Shown: positions 45,158-54,445 of the stretch, one piece after another
Numbering within the stretch: the stretch's first letter is position 1
Layout: the number at the start of each line of letters is the position of its first letter
From: Sulfuricella denitrificans
Lineage (GTDB): Bacteria; Pseudomonadota; Gammaproteobacteria; Burkholderiales; Sulfuricellaceae
Direction of reading: 5' to 3'
Assembly: GCA_002632355.1 (NCBI GenBank)
Contig: NSJJ01000001.1
Span: forward strand, 1 to 64,000
Length of the DNA: 64,000 bases
Position numbers and translations under genes: made by a program
The notes under the pieces: generated by a model
Told to the model about the DNA's origin: nothing
Database searches by the model: none
What the model saw: the letters and a program-made list of their open reading frames with translations, nothing else

Positions 45158-46062
45158 ATTACACCCTCGTCGGGCTATTCGTGACACTGCTGTTCGGTGC
45201 GCTGGTGGCCGGTATTCTCTGGCTGAGCGGCGGTGCACAATACCGCAAGAATTACGATACCTACCTGGCCTATATGAAAGAATCGGTCGCTGGACTGAAT
45301 CTCAATGCGCCGGTCAAATATCGCGGAGTCGAGGTTGGCCGGGTCAAGCGTATTTCACTCGACCATGGCGAGCAGGTACGACTGGAACTCGATATCGAAC
45401 ATGGGACGCCAATCAGGGCAAATACTGTTGCCGTGTTACGGGTTCAGGGGCTGACCGGCATTGCGCAGGTCGAACTCAGCGGGGGGAGCAGGGATGCGCC
45501 GGATCTCAAGGCGAATCCGGGCGAAAAGTACCCCGTTATTCGCACGGTCCCTTCCTTGCTGACCCGGCTGGACACGGCTGGTACGGACCTGCTTTCCAGC
45601 CTTAACAAGATTGCCGCCGGAGTCAGCGCACTGCTGGATGATGATAATCGGCGGGCCTTTCGCAGCATGATGTCCGATATGGCGACGATCTCGGCTACGC
45701 TTGCGGCACGCAAGGATGCGATTGATGCCAGTTTGCAGGGTGCAGCGCGCACCATGGACAACACTGCGAAAATCAGCGCAGAGTTGCCTCAGATGATCGA
45801 GCGCATGAACAAAAGTGCCGCTGCTCTGGAGAAAATGGCCAATGATGCTTCCCGTGCCAGCATCGCGGTGAACAAGACAGCCAGAGAGCTTGGCGGGGGC
45901 ATGATACAGGTCACTGATAGCGTGGTGCCGGAACTGGAGCGTACCGTGGCTGAAATGCGTGAACTGAGCTCAACGCTCAAGCGGGTCAGCGAGGAAGTCG
46001 AGCGCAACCCCAACATGTTGTTGCTGGGGAAGCAGCCGGATAAGCCTGGCCCGGGAGAATGA
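45130..46062 (+). CDS. mlaD: MCE/MlaD family lipid-binding protein
   Basis: 310 residues. A single N-terminal membrane segment (TLVGLFVTLLFGALVAGILWL) anchors the MCE domain (YLAYMKESVAGLNLNAPVKYRGVEVGRV, LRVQGLTGIAQVEL), followed by a long helical region (residues about 150-290) that would form the coiled-coil or tunnel extension. It carries phospholipids across the periplasm in the Mla system. Longer than E. coli MlaD because of this helical part, closer to the MCE proteins of PqiB/YebT-like or actinobacterial type. Confidence 0.92.
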   Translation: MGASVETKVNYTLVGLFVTLLFGALVAGILWLSGGAQYRKNYDTYLAYMKESVAGLNLNAPVKYRGVEVGRVKRISLDHGEQVRLELDIEHGTPIRANTVAVLRVQGLTGIAQVELSGGSRDAPDLKANPGEKYPVIRTVPSLLTRLDTAGTDLLSSLNKIAAGVSALLDDDNRRAFRSMMSDMATISATLAARKDAIDASLQGAARTMDNTAKISAELPQMIERMNKSAAALEKMANDASRASIAVNKTARELGGGMIQVTDSVVPELERTVAEMRELSSTLKRVSEEVERNPNMLLLGKQPDKPGPGE

Positions 46063-46072
46063 GGTGGAAAAT

Positions 46073-46690
46073 ATGAAGTGGATACGAACAGGAAGCCTGA
46101 CGATTGGACTGCTTCTCACGGCAGGGTGCAGCACATTGCAACCGGTTAAGAAAGAAGTAATCAGCACTTACGCCTTGCAGGCGCAATTCCAGAATGTTCC
46201 TGCGGCAGCTGTCGGCGCCCCGGTGCTGCTGGTAACCCGGCCGCGGGCGCACCCTGGTTTCGAGACATCGCGTATGGCTTACGTCAGAAAAGCACATGAG
46301 CTGGAATATTTTTCTCTTAACCAGTGGGTCGATACCCCCGAGAAAATGCTCGCGCCACTGCTGGTGCAGGCGTTCGAGGCGAGTGGCGCATTCAGTGCGG
46401 TATCGCAGGCGACTGGGGCGGTCACGGCGCAGCTGCGGCTGGATAGCGAAATTGTGCGCTTGCAGCAGGAGTTTACTGCTGCACCGAGCCGGATTCACTT
46501 TACCATGCGAGCTCAGCTGATTGATGTGGCTGGACGGCGCATTATCGCGACACGGGAATTTGATGTGACCGAGAATGCAAACAGCGATGATCCTTACGGG
46601 GGCGTGGTCGCTGCCAGCCACGCAGTACACCGCACTCTGAGTGAAGTCGCAGCATTCTTTGCTGCTCAGGCCAGAGGATTCAAACCTTGA
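46073..46690 (+). CDS. ABC-type transport auxiliary lipoprotein, PqiC/DUF330-like
   Basis: 205 residues with a lipoprotein signal peptide and lipobox LTAGC (Cys at about 20). Downstream, TYALQAQF and PVLLVTRPRAHPGFETSRMAYVRKAHELEYFSLNQWVDTPEKML fit the PqiC/ABC-type auxiliary lipoprotein family, which sits in the outer membrane and receives lipids from MCE complexes. ATG 46073 is chosen since GAGGTGG lies upstream. Last gene of the mlaE-F-D operon. Confidence 0.88.
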   Translation: MKWIRTGSLTIGLLLTAGCSTLQPVKKEVISTYALQAQFQNVPAAAVGAPVLLVTRPRAHPGFETSRMAYVRKAHELEYFSLNQWVDTPEKMLAPLLVQAFEASGAFSAVSQATGAVTAQLRLDSEIVRLQQEFTAAPSRIHFTMRAQLIDVAGRRIIATREFDVTENANSDDPYGGVVAASHAVHRTLSEVAAFFAAQARGFKP

Positions 46691-46727
46691 GTAATATGCT
46701 GAGTTGCCAGCGGGATGGGGTCTGAAT

Positions 46728-47633
46728 TTGGATATTCTACAGGTCAGGGATTACCTTCTCAGACTGCAAAATAGTATTGTCGAACGCCTGGAACAGGTAG
46801 ACGGAAAATCATTTCACCGCGATTCCTGGGTTCGCCCGGAAGGCGGCGGCGGTACCAGCTGCGTAATCGAGGAAGGGAACGTGCTGGAGCGTGGCGGGGT
46901 CAATTTTTCCCATGTCTTTGGCACAAGCCTGCCGCCATCGGCCAGTGCCCACCGCCCTGAACTGGCGGGGCGCAGCTTCGAGGCCATGGGGGTGTCGCTG
47001 GTGTTCCACCCGCGCAACCCCCATGCGCCCACTGTGCACATGAATGTGCGCTGCTTCGTCGCCAATAAGGACGGTGCCGATCCCGTATGGTGGTTCGGCG
47101 GCGGCATGGATCTCACGCCCTATTACGGCTACGCCGAGGATGCCGTGCATTTTCACCGGACCTGCTATGAAGCGCTGCAAGCCTTTGGCGGCACGCATTA
47201 TCCGCGCTTCAAGAAGTGGTGCGATGAATATTTCTACCTCAAGCATCGCCAGGAGCCGCGCGGCATCGGGGGGATATTTTTCGATGACTTCAACGAACAG
47301 GATTTTGCCACCAGCTTTAGTCTGGTGCAGCGCGTGGGCGATCATTTCCTGCCCGCCTATATCCCCATTCTGGAAAGCCGCAAGGACCAGCCCTACGGTG
47401 AGCGCGAGCGGGATTTCCAGGCTTACCGGCGTGGGCGCTATGTGGAATTCAATCTGGTGTTCGACCGCGGCACCTTGTTCGGACTCCAGTCCGGCGGTCG
47501 TACCGAGTCCATCCTGATGTCCCTGCCGCCGCTCGTGAAATGGCGCTACGACTGGAAACCCGAGCCGGGAAGTGCAGAAGCCGGGCTTTACAGCGACTTC
47601 CTGATCGGCAGGGACTGGCTGGGAATTCTCTAG
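46728..47633 (+). CDS. hemF: Aerobic coproporphyrinogen III oxidase
   Basis: 301 residues from TTG 46728 (E. coli HemF has 299). Converts coproporphyrinogen III to protoporphyrinogen IX with O2 in haem synthesis. Motifs: [71 protein letters not shown] and [31 protein letters not shown]. No ATG precedes the conserved part, so TTG is the best start. Convergent with the glutaredoxin-like gene. Confidence 0.96.
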   Translation: MDILQVRDYLLRLQNSIVERLEQVDGKSFHRDSWVRPEGGGGTSCVIEEGNVLERGGVNFSHVFGTSLPPSASAHRPELAGRSFEAMGVSLVFHPRNPHAPTVHMNVRCFVANKDGADPVWWFGGGMDLTPYYGYAEDAVHFHRTCYEALQAFGGTHYPRFKKWCDEYFYLKHRQEPRGIGGIFFDDFNEQDFATSFSLVQRVGDHFLPAYIPILESRKDQPYGERERDFQAYRRGRYVEFNLVFDRGTLFGLQSGGRTESILMSLPPLVKWRYDWKPEPGSAEAGLYSDFLIGRDWLGIL

Positions 47634-47645
47634 CCCTGCAGAAAA

Positions 47646-48038
47646 TCAGGCCTGGCTAAAACGCTGTTGCAGGTACTGGATGATATCGCCGGACTCGTAC
47701 ATCCAGCGGCTGTTACCCTGCTCGTCGGTGATTTTCAGGCACGGGGTCTGAATTTTGCCGCCGCCCTGCAGCAGGGCTTCGCGGTGTTGCGGGTCGTGCT
47801 GTGCATCGCGCAGTTCGATGTTCAGGGACAGGCGGCTGATCTCCTTGCGCACCTTCATGCAGAAGGGGCAGGTTCTGAACTGATAAAGCGCCAAACTGAG
47901 GCATTCCTGGTCGACCCGCTGCTGGTCTTTGGACGGACGCTCGATGCCCTTTGGCGTACTCATTTTTTCTCCCGCCAGCATGAAAGGGGTCAACACCAGA
48001 CGCAGGGTTCTGAAAAACGTTCGGATAATAAACTTCAT
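47646..48038 (-). CDS. Glutaredoxin-like thioredoxin-fold protein
   Basis: 130 residues. The redox motif is RTCPFCMKVRKEISR (CPFC at about residues 57-60), followed by IELRDAQHDPQHREALLQGGGKIQTPCLKI with the cis-Pro, and WMYESGDIIQYL, a glutathione-binding pattern. The N-terminal 20-odd residues (IIRTFFRTLRLVLTPFMLAGEK) are hydrophobic and may anchor it in the membrane. Targets are unknown; related proteins reduce mixed disulfides with glutathione. Confidence 0.85.
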   Translation of the reverse strand: MKFIIRTFFRTLRLVLTPFMLAGEKMSTPKGIERPSKDQQRVDQECLSLALYQFRTCPFCMKVRKEISRLSLNIELRDAQHDPQHREALLQGGGKIQTPCLKITDEQGNSRWMYESGDIIQYLQQRFSQA

Positions 48039-48109
48039 GGGCTCTCTGTCTAAATGTTGCCAAATATCAATAATAAGACGGGGATTTTACTGCACTTGCA
48101 GGTAGCGTC

Positions 48110-49609
48110 CTAACGTTTCTTTCCGCCCAGGATGGACCCGAGCACACCACGGATGATTTCGCGCCCGAGCTGCGAGCCGATGGCGCGGGCGGCGCTTTTG
48201 ATGGCGGCTTCCGCGACGCCCTGGCGGTTGCCGCCTCCGCCCAGCATGCCGCCAATGCTGTCCAGCCAGCCGCCGCCGGCCGGTTTTGTGTTTTCTGCTT
48301 CGTGGGCGGGCGGAATGGAGGCGGGAGCCCGCTCCGCTCTTCCTTTCAGTTTCTCATAGGCAGACTCACGATCCACTTCGGCCTCGTAGTGACCGAACAG
48401 TACTGATTGGCGGATGATGGTCAGTCGCTGTTCGGGCGTGACGGGGCCGAGCTGGCCGCGTGGCGGGACAATCAGGGCGCGCTCCACCGGTTGCGGGCGG
48501 CCCTTTTCGTCGAGCAGCGAAACCAGCGCCTCGCCCACGCCCAGCTCGGTGATGGCCGCTTCCACATTCAGGCCCGGATTGGCGCGGAAAGTTTCCGCCG
48601 CCGCCCGCACCGCTTTCTGGTCGCGCGGCGTGAAGGCACGCAGGGCGTGCTGGACGCGGTTGCCGAGTTGGCCCAGCACCTTGTCCGGGATGTCGAGCGG
48701 ATTCTGGCTGACGAAATAAACACCGACCCCCTTGGAACGGATCAGGCGCACCACCTGTTCGATCTTGTCCTGCAGGGCCTGTGGAGCGTCGTTGAAGAGC
48801 AAGTGGGCCTCGTCGAAGAAAAATACCAGTCTGGGTTTGTCCACGTCGCCCACTTCGGGCAGTTTTTCAAACAGTTCCGACAGCATCCACAGCAGGAAGG
48901 TGGCATACATCTTGGGCGACTGCATCAGTTTGTCGGCGGCGAGGATATTGATCATGCCCAACCCCATTGCATCGCATTGCATCAGGTCGTCGAGGTTCAG
49001 TGCAGGCTCGCCGAACAACTGCTTGCTGCCTTCGGATTCCAGTGCGATCAGGCCGCGCTGGATGGCACCGATGCTGGCGGCGGAGATGTTGCCGTACTGG
49101 GTGGTGAAGCTGCTGGCGTTGTCGCCCACATGCCGCAGCATCGCCTGCAGGTCTTTGAGATCGAGCAGCAGCAGACCGCTGTCGTCGGCAATTCTGAACA
49201 CCAGCGTCAGCACGCCGGCCTGGGTGTCGTTGAGATTGAGCATGCGGGCCAGCAGCAGCGGCCCCATTTCCGAAATGGTGGCGCGCACCGGGTGGCCCTG
49301 TTCGCCGAAAACATCCCAGAAGGTGACCGGGCATGCAGAAAAAGTAAAGTCACTAAGTCCCAGTCTGGCAATGCGCTCGACGATTTTGGGTTTTTCCGTG
49401 CCGGGCTGGCTGATGCCGGAAAGATCGCCCTTGACGTCGGCCATGAACACCGGCACCCCCATGCGGCTGAAATTCTCCGCCATCACCTGCAGCGTGACCG
49501 TTTTACCCGTGCCGGTGGCGCCGGCGATCAGCCCGTGGCGGTTGGCCAGTTGTGGCAGCAGAAACAGTTCCTGGGTATCGTTCTTGGCGATCAGGGAAGG
49601 CGTGATCAT
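48110..49609 (-). CDS. HerA-like ATPase, DUF853/YjgR family
   Basis: 499 residues. Walker A is [10 protein letters not shown] (near residue 32), Walker B-like [12 protein letters not shown], and an arginine finger region around [18 protein letters not shown]. The C-terminal tail has a Gly-rich stretch ([13 protein letters not shown]) and SILGGKKR. Such RecA-like/HerA-type ATPases translocate on DNA, but the cellular role of the YjgR group is uncertain. ATG 49609 has GGAG upstream. Divergent from yebC over 76 bases. Confidence 0.9.
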   Translation of the reverse strand: MITPSLIAKNDTQELFLLPQLANRHGLIAGATGTGKTVTLQVMAENFSRMGVPVFMADVKGDLSGISQPGTEKPKIVERIARLGLSDFTFSACPVTFWDVFGEQGHPVRATISEMGPLLLARMLNLNDTQAGVLTLVFRIADDSGLLLLDLKDLQAMLRHVGDNASSFTTQYGNISAASIGAIQRGLIALESEGSKQLFGEPALNLDDLMQCDAMGLGMINILAADKLMQSPKMYATFLLWMLSELFEKLPEVGDVDKPRLVFFFDEAHLLFNDAPQALQDKIEQVVRLIRSKGVGVYFVSQNPLDIPDKVLGQLGNRVQHALRAFTPRDQKAVRAAAETFRANPGLNVEAAITELGVGEALVSLLDEKGRPQPVERALIVPPRGQLGPVTPEQRLTIIRQSVLFGHYEAEVDRESAYEKLKGRAERAPASIPPAHEAENTKPAGGGWLDSIGGMLGGGGNRQGVAEAAIKSAARAIGSQLGREIIRGVLGSILGGKKR

Positions 49610-49685
49610 GTCAGGCTCCGGCTTTTTAAAATAATGCCTGAAATGGTACCATTGCACCTTTTGAAACAGAACATCGGAATACGTT

Positions 49686-50411
49686 ATGGCCGGTCACAGC
49701 AAATGGGCAAATATCCAGCATAGAAAAGGGCGCCAGGACGAAAAGCGCGGCAAGGTTTTCTCGCGCCTGTCCAAGGAAATCACAGTCGCCGCCAAGATGG
49801 GTGGCGGCGACGCCAACTTCAACCCGCGCCTGCGCGTGGCCATTGACAAGGCCAAGGAAGTGAACATGCCGGCCGACAACATCGACCGTGCCGTCAAGAA
49901 GGGCACGGGCGAACTGGAAGGCGTGGATTATGTGGAAATCCGTTATGAAGGCTACGGGATCAATGGCGCAGCCATTATCGTCGATTGCCTGACCGACAAC
50001 CGCACCCGCACTGTGGCCGATGTGCGCCATGCTTTCTCCAAACATGGCGGCAATCTCGGCACCGACGGTTCGGTGGCTTTCATGTTCAAGCACTGCGGCC
50101 AGATCATCTTCGCTCCCGGCACGGACGAGGACAAGGTGATGGAAGCGGCGCTGGAAGCCGGTGCCGAAGACGTGCTCAGCAATGACGACGGCAGCGTGGA
50201 AGTCATCACCGCGCCGGGCGATTTTGCCGCCGTGAAAGAGGCGCTGGAAAAGGCCGGTCTCAAGGCCGAAGTGGCCGAAGTCACCATGAAGCCGGACAAC
50301 GAGACGGTATTCGCCGGCGACGACGCGGTGAAAATGCAGAAACTGCTGGATGCGCTGGATGCGCTGGACGACGTGCAGGAAGTCTTCACGTCGGCCGTGA
50401 TCGAGGAATAA
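49686..50411 (+). CDS. yebC: YebC/PmpR family regulatory protein
   Basis: 241 residues. The conserved start [27 protein letters not shown] and [25 protein letters not shown]-like block (here [27 protein letters not shown]) with [37 protein letters not shown] define the family, once viewed as transcription regulators and more recently linked to ribosome rescue at polyproline. Immediately followed by ruvC, the usual arrangement. Confidence 0.97.
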   Translation: MAGHSKWANIQHRKGRQDEKRGKVFSRLSKEITVAAKMGGGDANFNPRLRVAIDKAKEVNMPADNIDRAVKKGTGELEGVDYVEIRYEGYGINGAAIIVDCLTDNRTRTVADVRHAFSKHGGNLGTDGSVAFMFKHCGQIIFAPGTDEDKVMEAALEAGAEDVLSNDDGSVEVITAPGDFAAVKEALEKAGLKAEVAEVTMKPDNETVFAGDDAVKMQKLLDALDALDDVQEVFTSAVIEE

Positions 50412-50933
50412 TTGACCCGCATCCTCGGTATCGATCCTGGCCTGAGGGTGACGGGCTTTGGTGTCATCACCCGGACCGGCAACCAGCTGGAGTATGTCGC
50501 CAGCGGCTGCATCAAGACCGGGGACGGGGAGCTGCCGCAGCGCCTCAAGACCATCCTCGATTCGATCGGTGAAGTGATCGCGACTTATCAGCCGGAGCAG
50601 GCGGCGATCGAGAAGGTGTTCGTCAACGTCAATCCGCAATCCACCCTGCTGCTGGGCCAGGCCCGCGGCGCTGCGATCTGCGCCCTGGTGGCGCGCGATC
50701 TGCCGGTGGCGGAATATACTGCCTTGCAGGTGAAGCAGGCAGTGGTGGGCAACGGCCATGCCGGCAAGGAACAGGTGCAGGAAATGGTGCGCCGCCTGCT
50801 GCGCCTCGAAGGCACGCCTCAGGCTGATGCCGCCGATGCGCTGGCCTGCGCCATCTGCCATGCCCACGGCGGGCAGGGGCTGGGTGCGTTGGCGACAGCA
50901 GGCTATCGCGTGAAAAATGGGAGGCTGGTGTGA
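50412..50933 (+). CDS. ruvC: Crossover junction endodeoxyribonuclease RuvC
   Basis: 173 residues from a TTG start directly after the yebC stop. Holliday junction resolvase. Catalytic acidic residues are in [15 protein letters not shown] (Asp7), AIEKVFVN (Glu) and [16 protein letters not shown] (Asp pair). Overlaps ruvA by 4 bases (GTGA). Confidence 0.98.
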   Translation: MTRILGIDPGLRVTGFGVITRTGNQLEYVASGCIKTGDGELPQRLKTILDSIGEVIATYQPEQAAIEKVFVNVNPQSTLLLGQARGAAICALVARDLPVAEYTALQVKQAVVGNGHAGKEQVQEMVRRLLRLEGTPQADAADALACAICHAHGGQGLGALATAGYRVKNGRLV

Positions 50934-51520
50934 TCGGACGTCTGAGCGGCAAATTGCTGGAAAAACACCCTCCCCAGATTCTGCTCGACGTTCAGGGCGT
51001 GGGCTACGAGTTGGACGTGCCGATGAGCACCTTCTACAACCTGCCTGCTCTGGGCGAAAGCGTGACGCTCTACACTCAGCTGATCGTGCGCGAAGATGCG
51101 CACCTTCTCTACGGTTTTGCCACAGACCACGAACGCCAGGCTTTCCGCCAGTTGCTGAAAGTCAACGGGGTAGGTGCCAAGCTGGCGCTGACCATCCTCA
51201 GCGGCCTGTCCGTGGACGAGCTGTCGCATGCCGTGATGGCCCAGGATGCCGGGCGCCTGATCAAAATTCCCGGCATCGGCAAGAAGACCGCCGAACGCCT
51301 GCTGCTCGAACTGAAAGACAAGTTTGCCCCGGGAGAGGCTGGTTCAGCATTGCTGGGCGCGGTGGTCAGGCCGGTTCCTGCCAGCAGCGACATCCTTAAT
51401 GCCCTGCTGGCGCTGGGGTATAATGACAAGGAAGCAAGCTGGGCGGTCAAACAGCTGGCAGCCGAGACTGGCGTGACCGATGGCATCCGCCAGGCACTGA
51501 AGCTATTGTCCAAGGCATGA
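50930..51520 (+). CDS. ruvA: Holliday junction DNA helicase subunit RuvA
   Basis: 196 residues from GTG 50930. Binds the junction as a tetramer and loads RuvB. Helix-hairpin-helix motifs: [15 protein letters not shown] and [16 protein letters not shown]; the C-terminal domain ([20 protein letters not shown]) contacts RuvB. The stop TGA overlaps an ATG (51517) that begins a remnant copy of the ruvB start, see the repeats at 51515 and 51842. Confidence 0.98.
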   Translation: MIGRLSGKLLEKHPPQILLDVQGVGYELDVPMSTFYNLPALGESVTLYTQLIVREDAHLLYGFATDHERQAFRQLLKVNGVGAKLALTILSGLSVDELSHAVMAQDAGRLIKIPGIGKKTAERLLLELKDKFAPGEAGSALLGAVVRPVPASSDILNALLALGYNDKEASWAVKQLAAETGVTDGIRQALKLLSKA

Positions 51521-51529
51521 TCGAAACCG
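51515..51529 (+). repeat. Left 15-bp direct repeat flanking the ruvA-ruvB insertion
   Basis: GCATGATCGAAACCG at 51515-51529 is identical to 51842-51856. The right copy contains the true ruvB start codon. The left copy sits on the ruvA stop, where ruvB would have begun before an insertion. Confidence 0.8.
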
Positions 51530-51582
51530 CAAAACACTCCGTAGAGAAAGAGCAATTCCTGGATTTGGAGGTAAGACGATGA
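51517..51582 (+). CDS. Possible 21-residue leader peptide from the duplicated ruvB start
   Basis: ATG 51517 opens a 21-codon frame ([21 protein letters not shown]) beginning with the first four codons of ruvB (MIET). Its TGA (51580-51582) overlaps the ATG of the UPF0175 gene (51579) in an ATGA, so ribosomes finishing ruvA could translate it and pass to the antitoxin-like gene. It may be a coupling device or merely a remnant. Confidence 0.3.
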   Translation: MIETAKHSVEKEQFLDLEVRR

Positions 51583-51827
51583 ATATCGTTGTCGAAGTAC
51601 CGAAAAACCTGCCCGATGCAATTCATTGCACGCCGCAGGAATTTACCCGTGAAGCCAAAATGGCGATGGCCGCCAAGCTCTATGAAATGCGGCGCCTATC
51701 CTCTGGTATGGCTGCCTCACTGGCAGGCGTGGGGCGCGTCGAGTTTTTGCTGGAACTTCACCGTTACGGCGTGGCAGTGATCGACCTCAATCAGGAAGAG
51801 CTTGAGCAGGATGTGGCGAATGCCTGA
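51579..51827 (+). CDS. UPF0175 family protein (orphan antitoxin-like)
   Basis: 82 residues. The family pattern is visible: a short N-terminal strand (MNIVVEVP), FTREAKMAMAAKLYEMRRLSSGMAASLAGVGRVEFLLELHRYGV, with a helix-turn-helix-like centre. UPF0175 proteins are often the antitoxin partner of a PIN-domain or DUF3368 toxin, but no toxin gene follows; 16 bases lead straight to ruvB. GGAGG lies before the ATG. It lies inside a 327-base unit bounded by 15-base direct repeats, so it was inserted between ruvA and ruvB. Confidence 0.85.
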   Translation: MNIVVEVPKNLPDAIHCTPQEFTREAKMAMAAKLYEMRRLSSGMAASLAGVGRVEFLLELHRYGVAVIDLNQEELEQDVANA

Positions 51828-51841
51828 TGGAAGTTAACCCC

Positions 51842-51856
51842 GCATGATCGAAACCG
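51842..51856 (+). repeat. Right 15-bp direct repeat at the ruvB start
   Basis: Identical to 51515-51529 and containing the ruvB ATG (51844). The repeat distance is 327 bases. Removing one unit would rejoin ruvA and ruvB with a 4-base ATGA overlap like the one between ruvC and ruvA. Confidence 0.8.
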
Positions 51857-52899
51857 ACAACCTTAAGGCGGCCAGCCGCCTGATTTCCCCGGCCCACGTT
51901 TCCCCCCAGGAAGAGGCGCTGGAGCGTGCGCTGCGCCCCAAGCTGCTGGACGAATATGTCGGCCAGGAGAAGGCGCGTGGCCAACTGGAAATCTTCATTC
52001 AGGCCGCGCGGAACCGTGCCGAGGCGCTCGACCATGTGCTGCTGTTCGGTCCGCCCGGCCTGGGCAAGACCACCCTGGCGCACATCATCGCCCGCGAGAT
52101 GGGCGTCAATCTGCGCCAGACTTCCGGCCCGGTGCTGGAGCGGCCGGGTGACCTGGCAGCGCTGCTGACCAATCTCGAACCCAACGACGTGCTGTTCATC
52201 GACGAAATTCACCGCCTCTCGCCGGTGGTGGAAGAAATCCTTTACCCCGCGCTGGAAGATTATCAGCTCGACATCATGATCGGCGAGGGCCCGGCGGCGC
52301 GCTCGGTCAAGCTGGAGTTGCCGCCCTTCACCCTGGTGGGCGCGACCACTCGCGCCGGAATGCTGACCAATCCACTGCGCGACCGCTTCGGCATCGTGGC
52401 GCGGCTGGAGTTTTACACCCACGAGGAATTGCGCCGCATTGTCACCCGTTCCGCACGCCTGGTGAGCGTGGCGCTTTCCGAGGAGGGCGCGTTTGAAATT
52501 GCGCGCCGCTCACGCGGCACGCCGCGCATCGCCAACCGTCTGCTGCGCCGGGTACGGGACTTTGCCGAAGTGAAGGCGCAGGGCCATGTCAGTCAGGAAG
52601 TGGCGGATGCCGCGCTGAACATGCTGGATGTGGATGCCCTCGGTCTGGACATGATGGACCGGGTGCTGCTGCTGGCGGTGCTGGAAAAATTCGGCGGCGG
52701 ACCGGTGGGGGTGGACAATCTCGCGGCCGCCATCGGCGAGGAGCGCGATACCATCGAGGATGTGCTGGAGCCGTACCTGATCCAGCAGGGTTACCTGATG
52801 CGCACCCCGCGCGGCCGGGTGGCCACGCCCAGCGCCTATCAGCATTTCGGTCTCAAACGTCCGGAAACCAGCCGTAGCGGGGAGCTGTGGGGGCAATGA
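51844..52899 (+). CDS. ruvB: Holliday junction DNA helicase subunit RuvB
   Basis: 351 residues. AAA+ motor for branch migration. Walker [13 protein letters not shown], Walker [18 protein letters not shown], sensor 1 [12 protein letters not shown], arginine finger region LRDRFGI, and the C-terminal winged helix. The ribosome site ahead of ATG 51844 is weak (GGAAG about 10 bases off), probably because the insertion removed the original coupling to ruvA. Confidence 0.98.
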   Translation: MIETDNLKAASRLISPAHVSPQEEALERALRPKLLDEYVGQEKARGQLEIFIQAARNRAEALDHVLLFGPPGLGKTTLAHIIAREMGVNLRQTSGPVLERPGDLAALLTNLEPNDVLFIDEIHRLSPVVEEILYPALEDYQLDIMIGEGPAARSVKLELPPFTLVGATTRAGMLTNPLRDRFGIVARLEFYTHEELRRIVTRSARLVSVALSEEGAFEIARRSRGTPRIANRLLRRVRDFAEVKAQGHVSQEVADAALNMLDVDALGLDMMDRVLLLAVLEKFGGGPVGVDNLAAAIGEERDTIEDVLEPYLIQQGYLMRTPRGRVATPSAYQHFGLKRPETSRSGELWGQ

Positions 52900-52938
52900 A
52901 AGACAGTTGTAAGCTCGACGTGAGAGAATGCTGCGAAA

Positions 52939-53358
52939 TTGAAAACTGAGTTATTTTCATGGCCGGTACGGGTCTATTACGAGGATACCGATTCGGGCGG
53001 AGTGGTGTATTACGCCAATTACCTCAAGTTCATGGAACGCGCCCGTACCGAGTGGCTGCGGGTTCATGGCTTCGAGCAGACGGACCTGGCACGCGACCAT
53101 GGCGTGATTTTTGTGGTGCGGGACGTGCATATAAGCTATCTCAAACCTGCTGTTTTCAACGACTTGCTGGATGTCATGGTGAGCGTGCATGCAGCCGGCC
53201 GGAGCTGGATCGAATTTTCCCAGACTGTAGTACGTGGTCCTGGTCATACCGAAATACTGTCACGTGCGCAGGTCAAAATCGTGTGTGTGAACCATCTGTC
53301 ATTCAAACCTGTAGAGATTCCTGAGATCATCAGGAGCAAAATGGAATTGTCATCGTGA
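52939..53358 (+). CDS. ybgC: Tol-Pal system-associated acyl-CoA thioesterase
   Basis: 139 residues from TTG 52939, the only plausible start before the conserved core. Hot-dog fold thioesterase with YYEDTDSGGVVYYANYLKFMERARTEWL (catalytic Asp). It is the first gene of the tol-pal operon in most proteobacteria. Overlaps tolQ by 4 bases (GTGA). Confidence 0.93.
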   Translation: MKTELFSWPVRVYYEDTDSGGVVYYANYLKFMERARTEWLRVHGFEQTDLARDHGVIFVVRDVHISYLKPAVFNDLLDVMVSVHAAGRSWIEFSQTVVRGPGHTEILSRAQVKIVCVNHLSFKPVEIPEIIRSKMELSS

Positions 53359-54026
53359 ACGTAACCCAAGATCTTTCTTTTCTTTCCCTGATTACTCATG
53401 CCAGCGTGGTGGTGCAACTGGTGATGCTGGGGTTGCTGCTGGCCTCATTGATGTCGTGGTGGTACATCTTTCAGAAAATGTTTGCCATCAACGTGGCAAA
53501 GCAGACCACCGAAAAATTCGAACGTGAATTCTGGAGCGGGCTGGATATGCAAAGCCTCTTCCAGAAAGTGAACAGCCGCGATGCGGGCGGGATGGAAAGC
53601 ATTTTCGAGGGGGGCTTCCAGGAATTCTCCAAGCTGCGCCGCCAGACTGGAGCAGATGTCGCGCTGGTGATGGAGAGCACGCGCCGCGCCATGCGGGCGG
53701 CCTACCATCGCGAACTCGACTTGCTCGAAGCCCATTTGCCGTTTCTCGCCACGGTAGGCTCGGTCAGTCCCTATGTTGGCCTGTTCGGTACCGTGTGGGG
53801 CATCATGAACGCCTTCCGCAGCCTGTCCAGCGTGGGGCAGGCAACACTGGCGCATGTTGCTCCCGGTATTGCCGAAGCGCTGATTGCGACGGCCATGGGC
53901 CTGTTCGCCGCCATTCCGGCGGTAATCGCCTACAACCGCTACAGTTCCGAAATCGACCGTCTGGCCACGCGCTTCGACAGTTTCATGGAAGAGTTTTCAA
54001 ACATCCTGCAGCGGCAGGTCAAATAA
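53355..54026 (+). CDS. tolQ: Tol-Pal system protein TolQ
   Basis: 223 residues from GTG, three membrane helices (first at about 15-35, later pair after the cytoplasmic domain around residues 135-195). Signature LPFLATVGSVSPYVGLFGTVWGIMNAF. It forms the proton-driven motor with TolR that powers TolA during cell constriction and envelope maintenance. Confidence 0.97.
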   Translation: MNVTQDLSFLSLITHASVVVQLVMLGLLLASLMSWWYIFQKMFAINVAKQTTEKFEREFWSGLDMQSLFQKVNSRDAGGMESIFEGGFQEFSKLRRQTGADVALVMESTRRAMRAAYHRELDLLEAHLPFLATVGSVSPYVGLFGTVWGIMNAFRSLSSVGQATLAHVAPGIAEALIATAMGLFAAIPAVIAYNRYSSEIDRLATRFDSFMEEFSNILQRQVK

Positions 54027-54445
54027 TGAGCGTACGCCGCCAGCGCAAGCTGATGAATCAGATCAACGTGGTGCCATACATCGACGTGATGCTGGTGCTG
54101 CTGATCATTTTCATGATTACCGCGCCGCTCATCAACCCCGGCCAGATCGAATTGCCTCAGGTGGGGCAGGCACTGAAGCCGCCGGTTGCCCCGCTGGAGA
54201 TTTCTATCAAGGAAGACCGGCGTCTGCTGCTGCTTGACCGGGAAAATGCCAGGCAGGCGCTGGAAGTGTCGCGCGATGATCTGGTGCGTGCGGTGAAAGA
54301 GAAGCAGGAGAAAAACCCGGAGCAGCCGGTGGTGATTGCCGCTGACAAGAACGTGCGTTATGAGGAAGTCCTGAACGTGATGGATATCCTGCAGCAGAAT
54401 CAGGTCAGGAAAATCGGCTTGCTGGCGAAGCCGAAGGGCCAGTAA
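54026..54445 (+). CDS. tolR: Tol-Pal system protein TolR
   Basis: 139 residues. One N-terminal helix with the essential Asp (INVVPYIDVMLVLLIIFM) and a periplasmic ExbD-like domain. The ATG shares a base with the tolQ stop. The longer frame seen upstream is out of register with TolR. Confidence 0.97.
   Translation: MSVRRQRKLMNQINVVPYIDVMLVLLIIFMITAPLINPGQIELPQVGQALKPPVAPLEISIKEDRRLLLLDRENARQALEVSRDDLVRAVKEKQEKNPEQPVVIAADKNVRYEEVLNVMDILQQNQVRKIGLLAKPKGQ

Noticed and set aside
48407-49723. Plus-strand frame of 438 codons opposite the HerA-like ATPase
   Set aside because: Antisense shadow: the minus strand has Walker motifs and a ribosome site, the plus frame has none.
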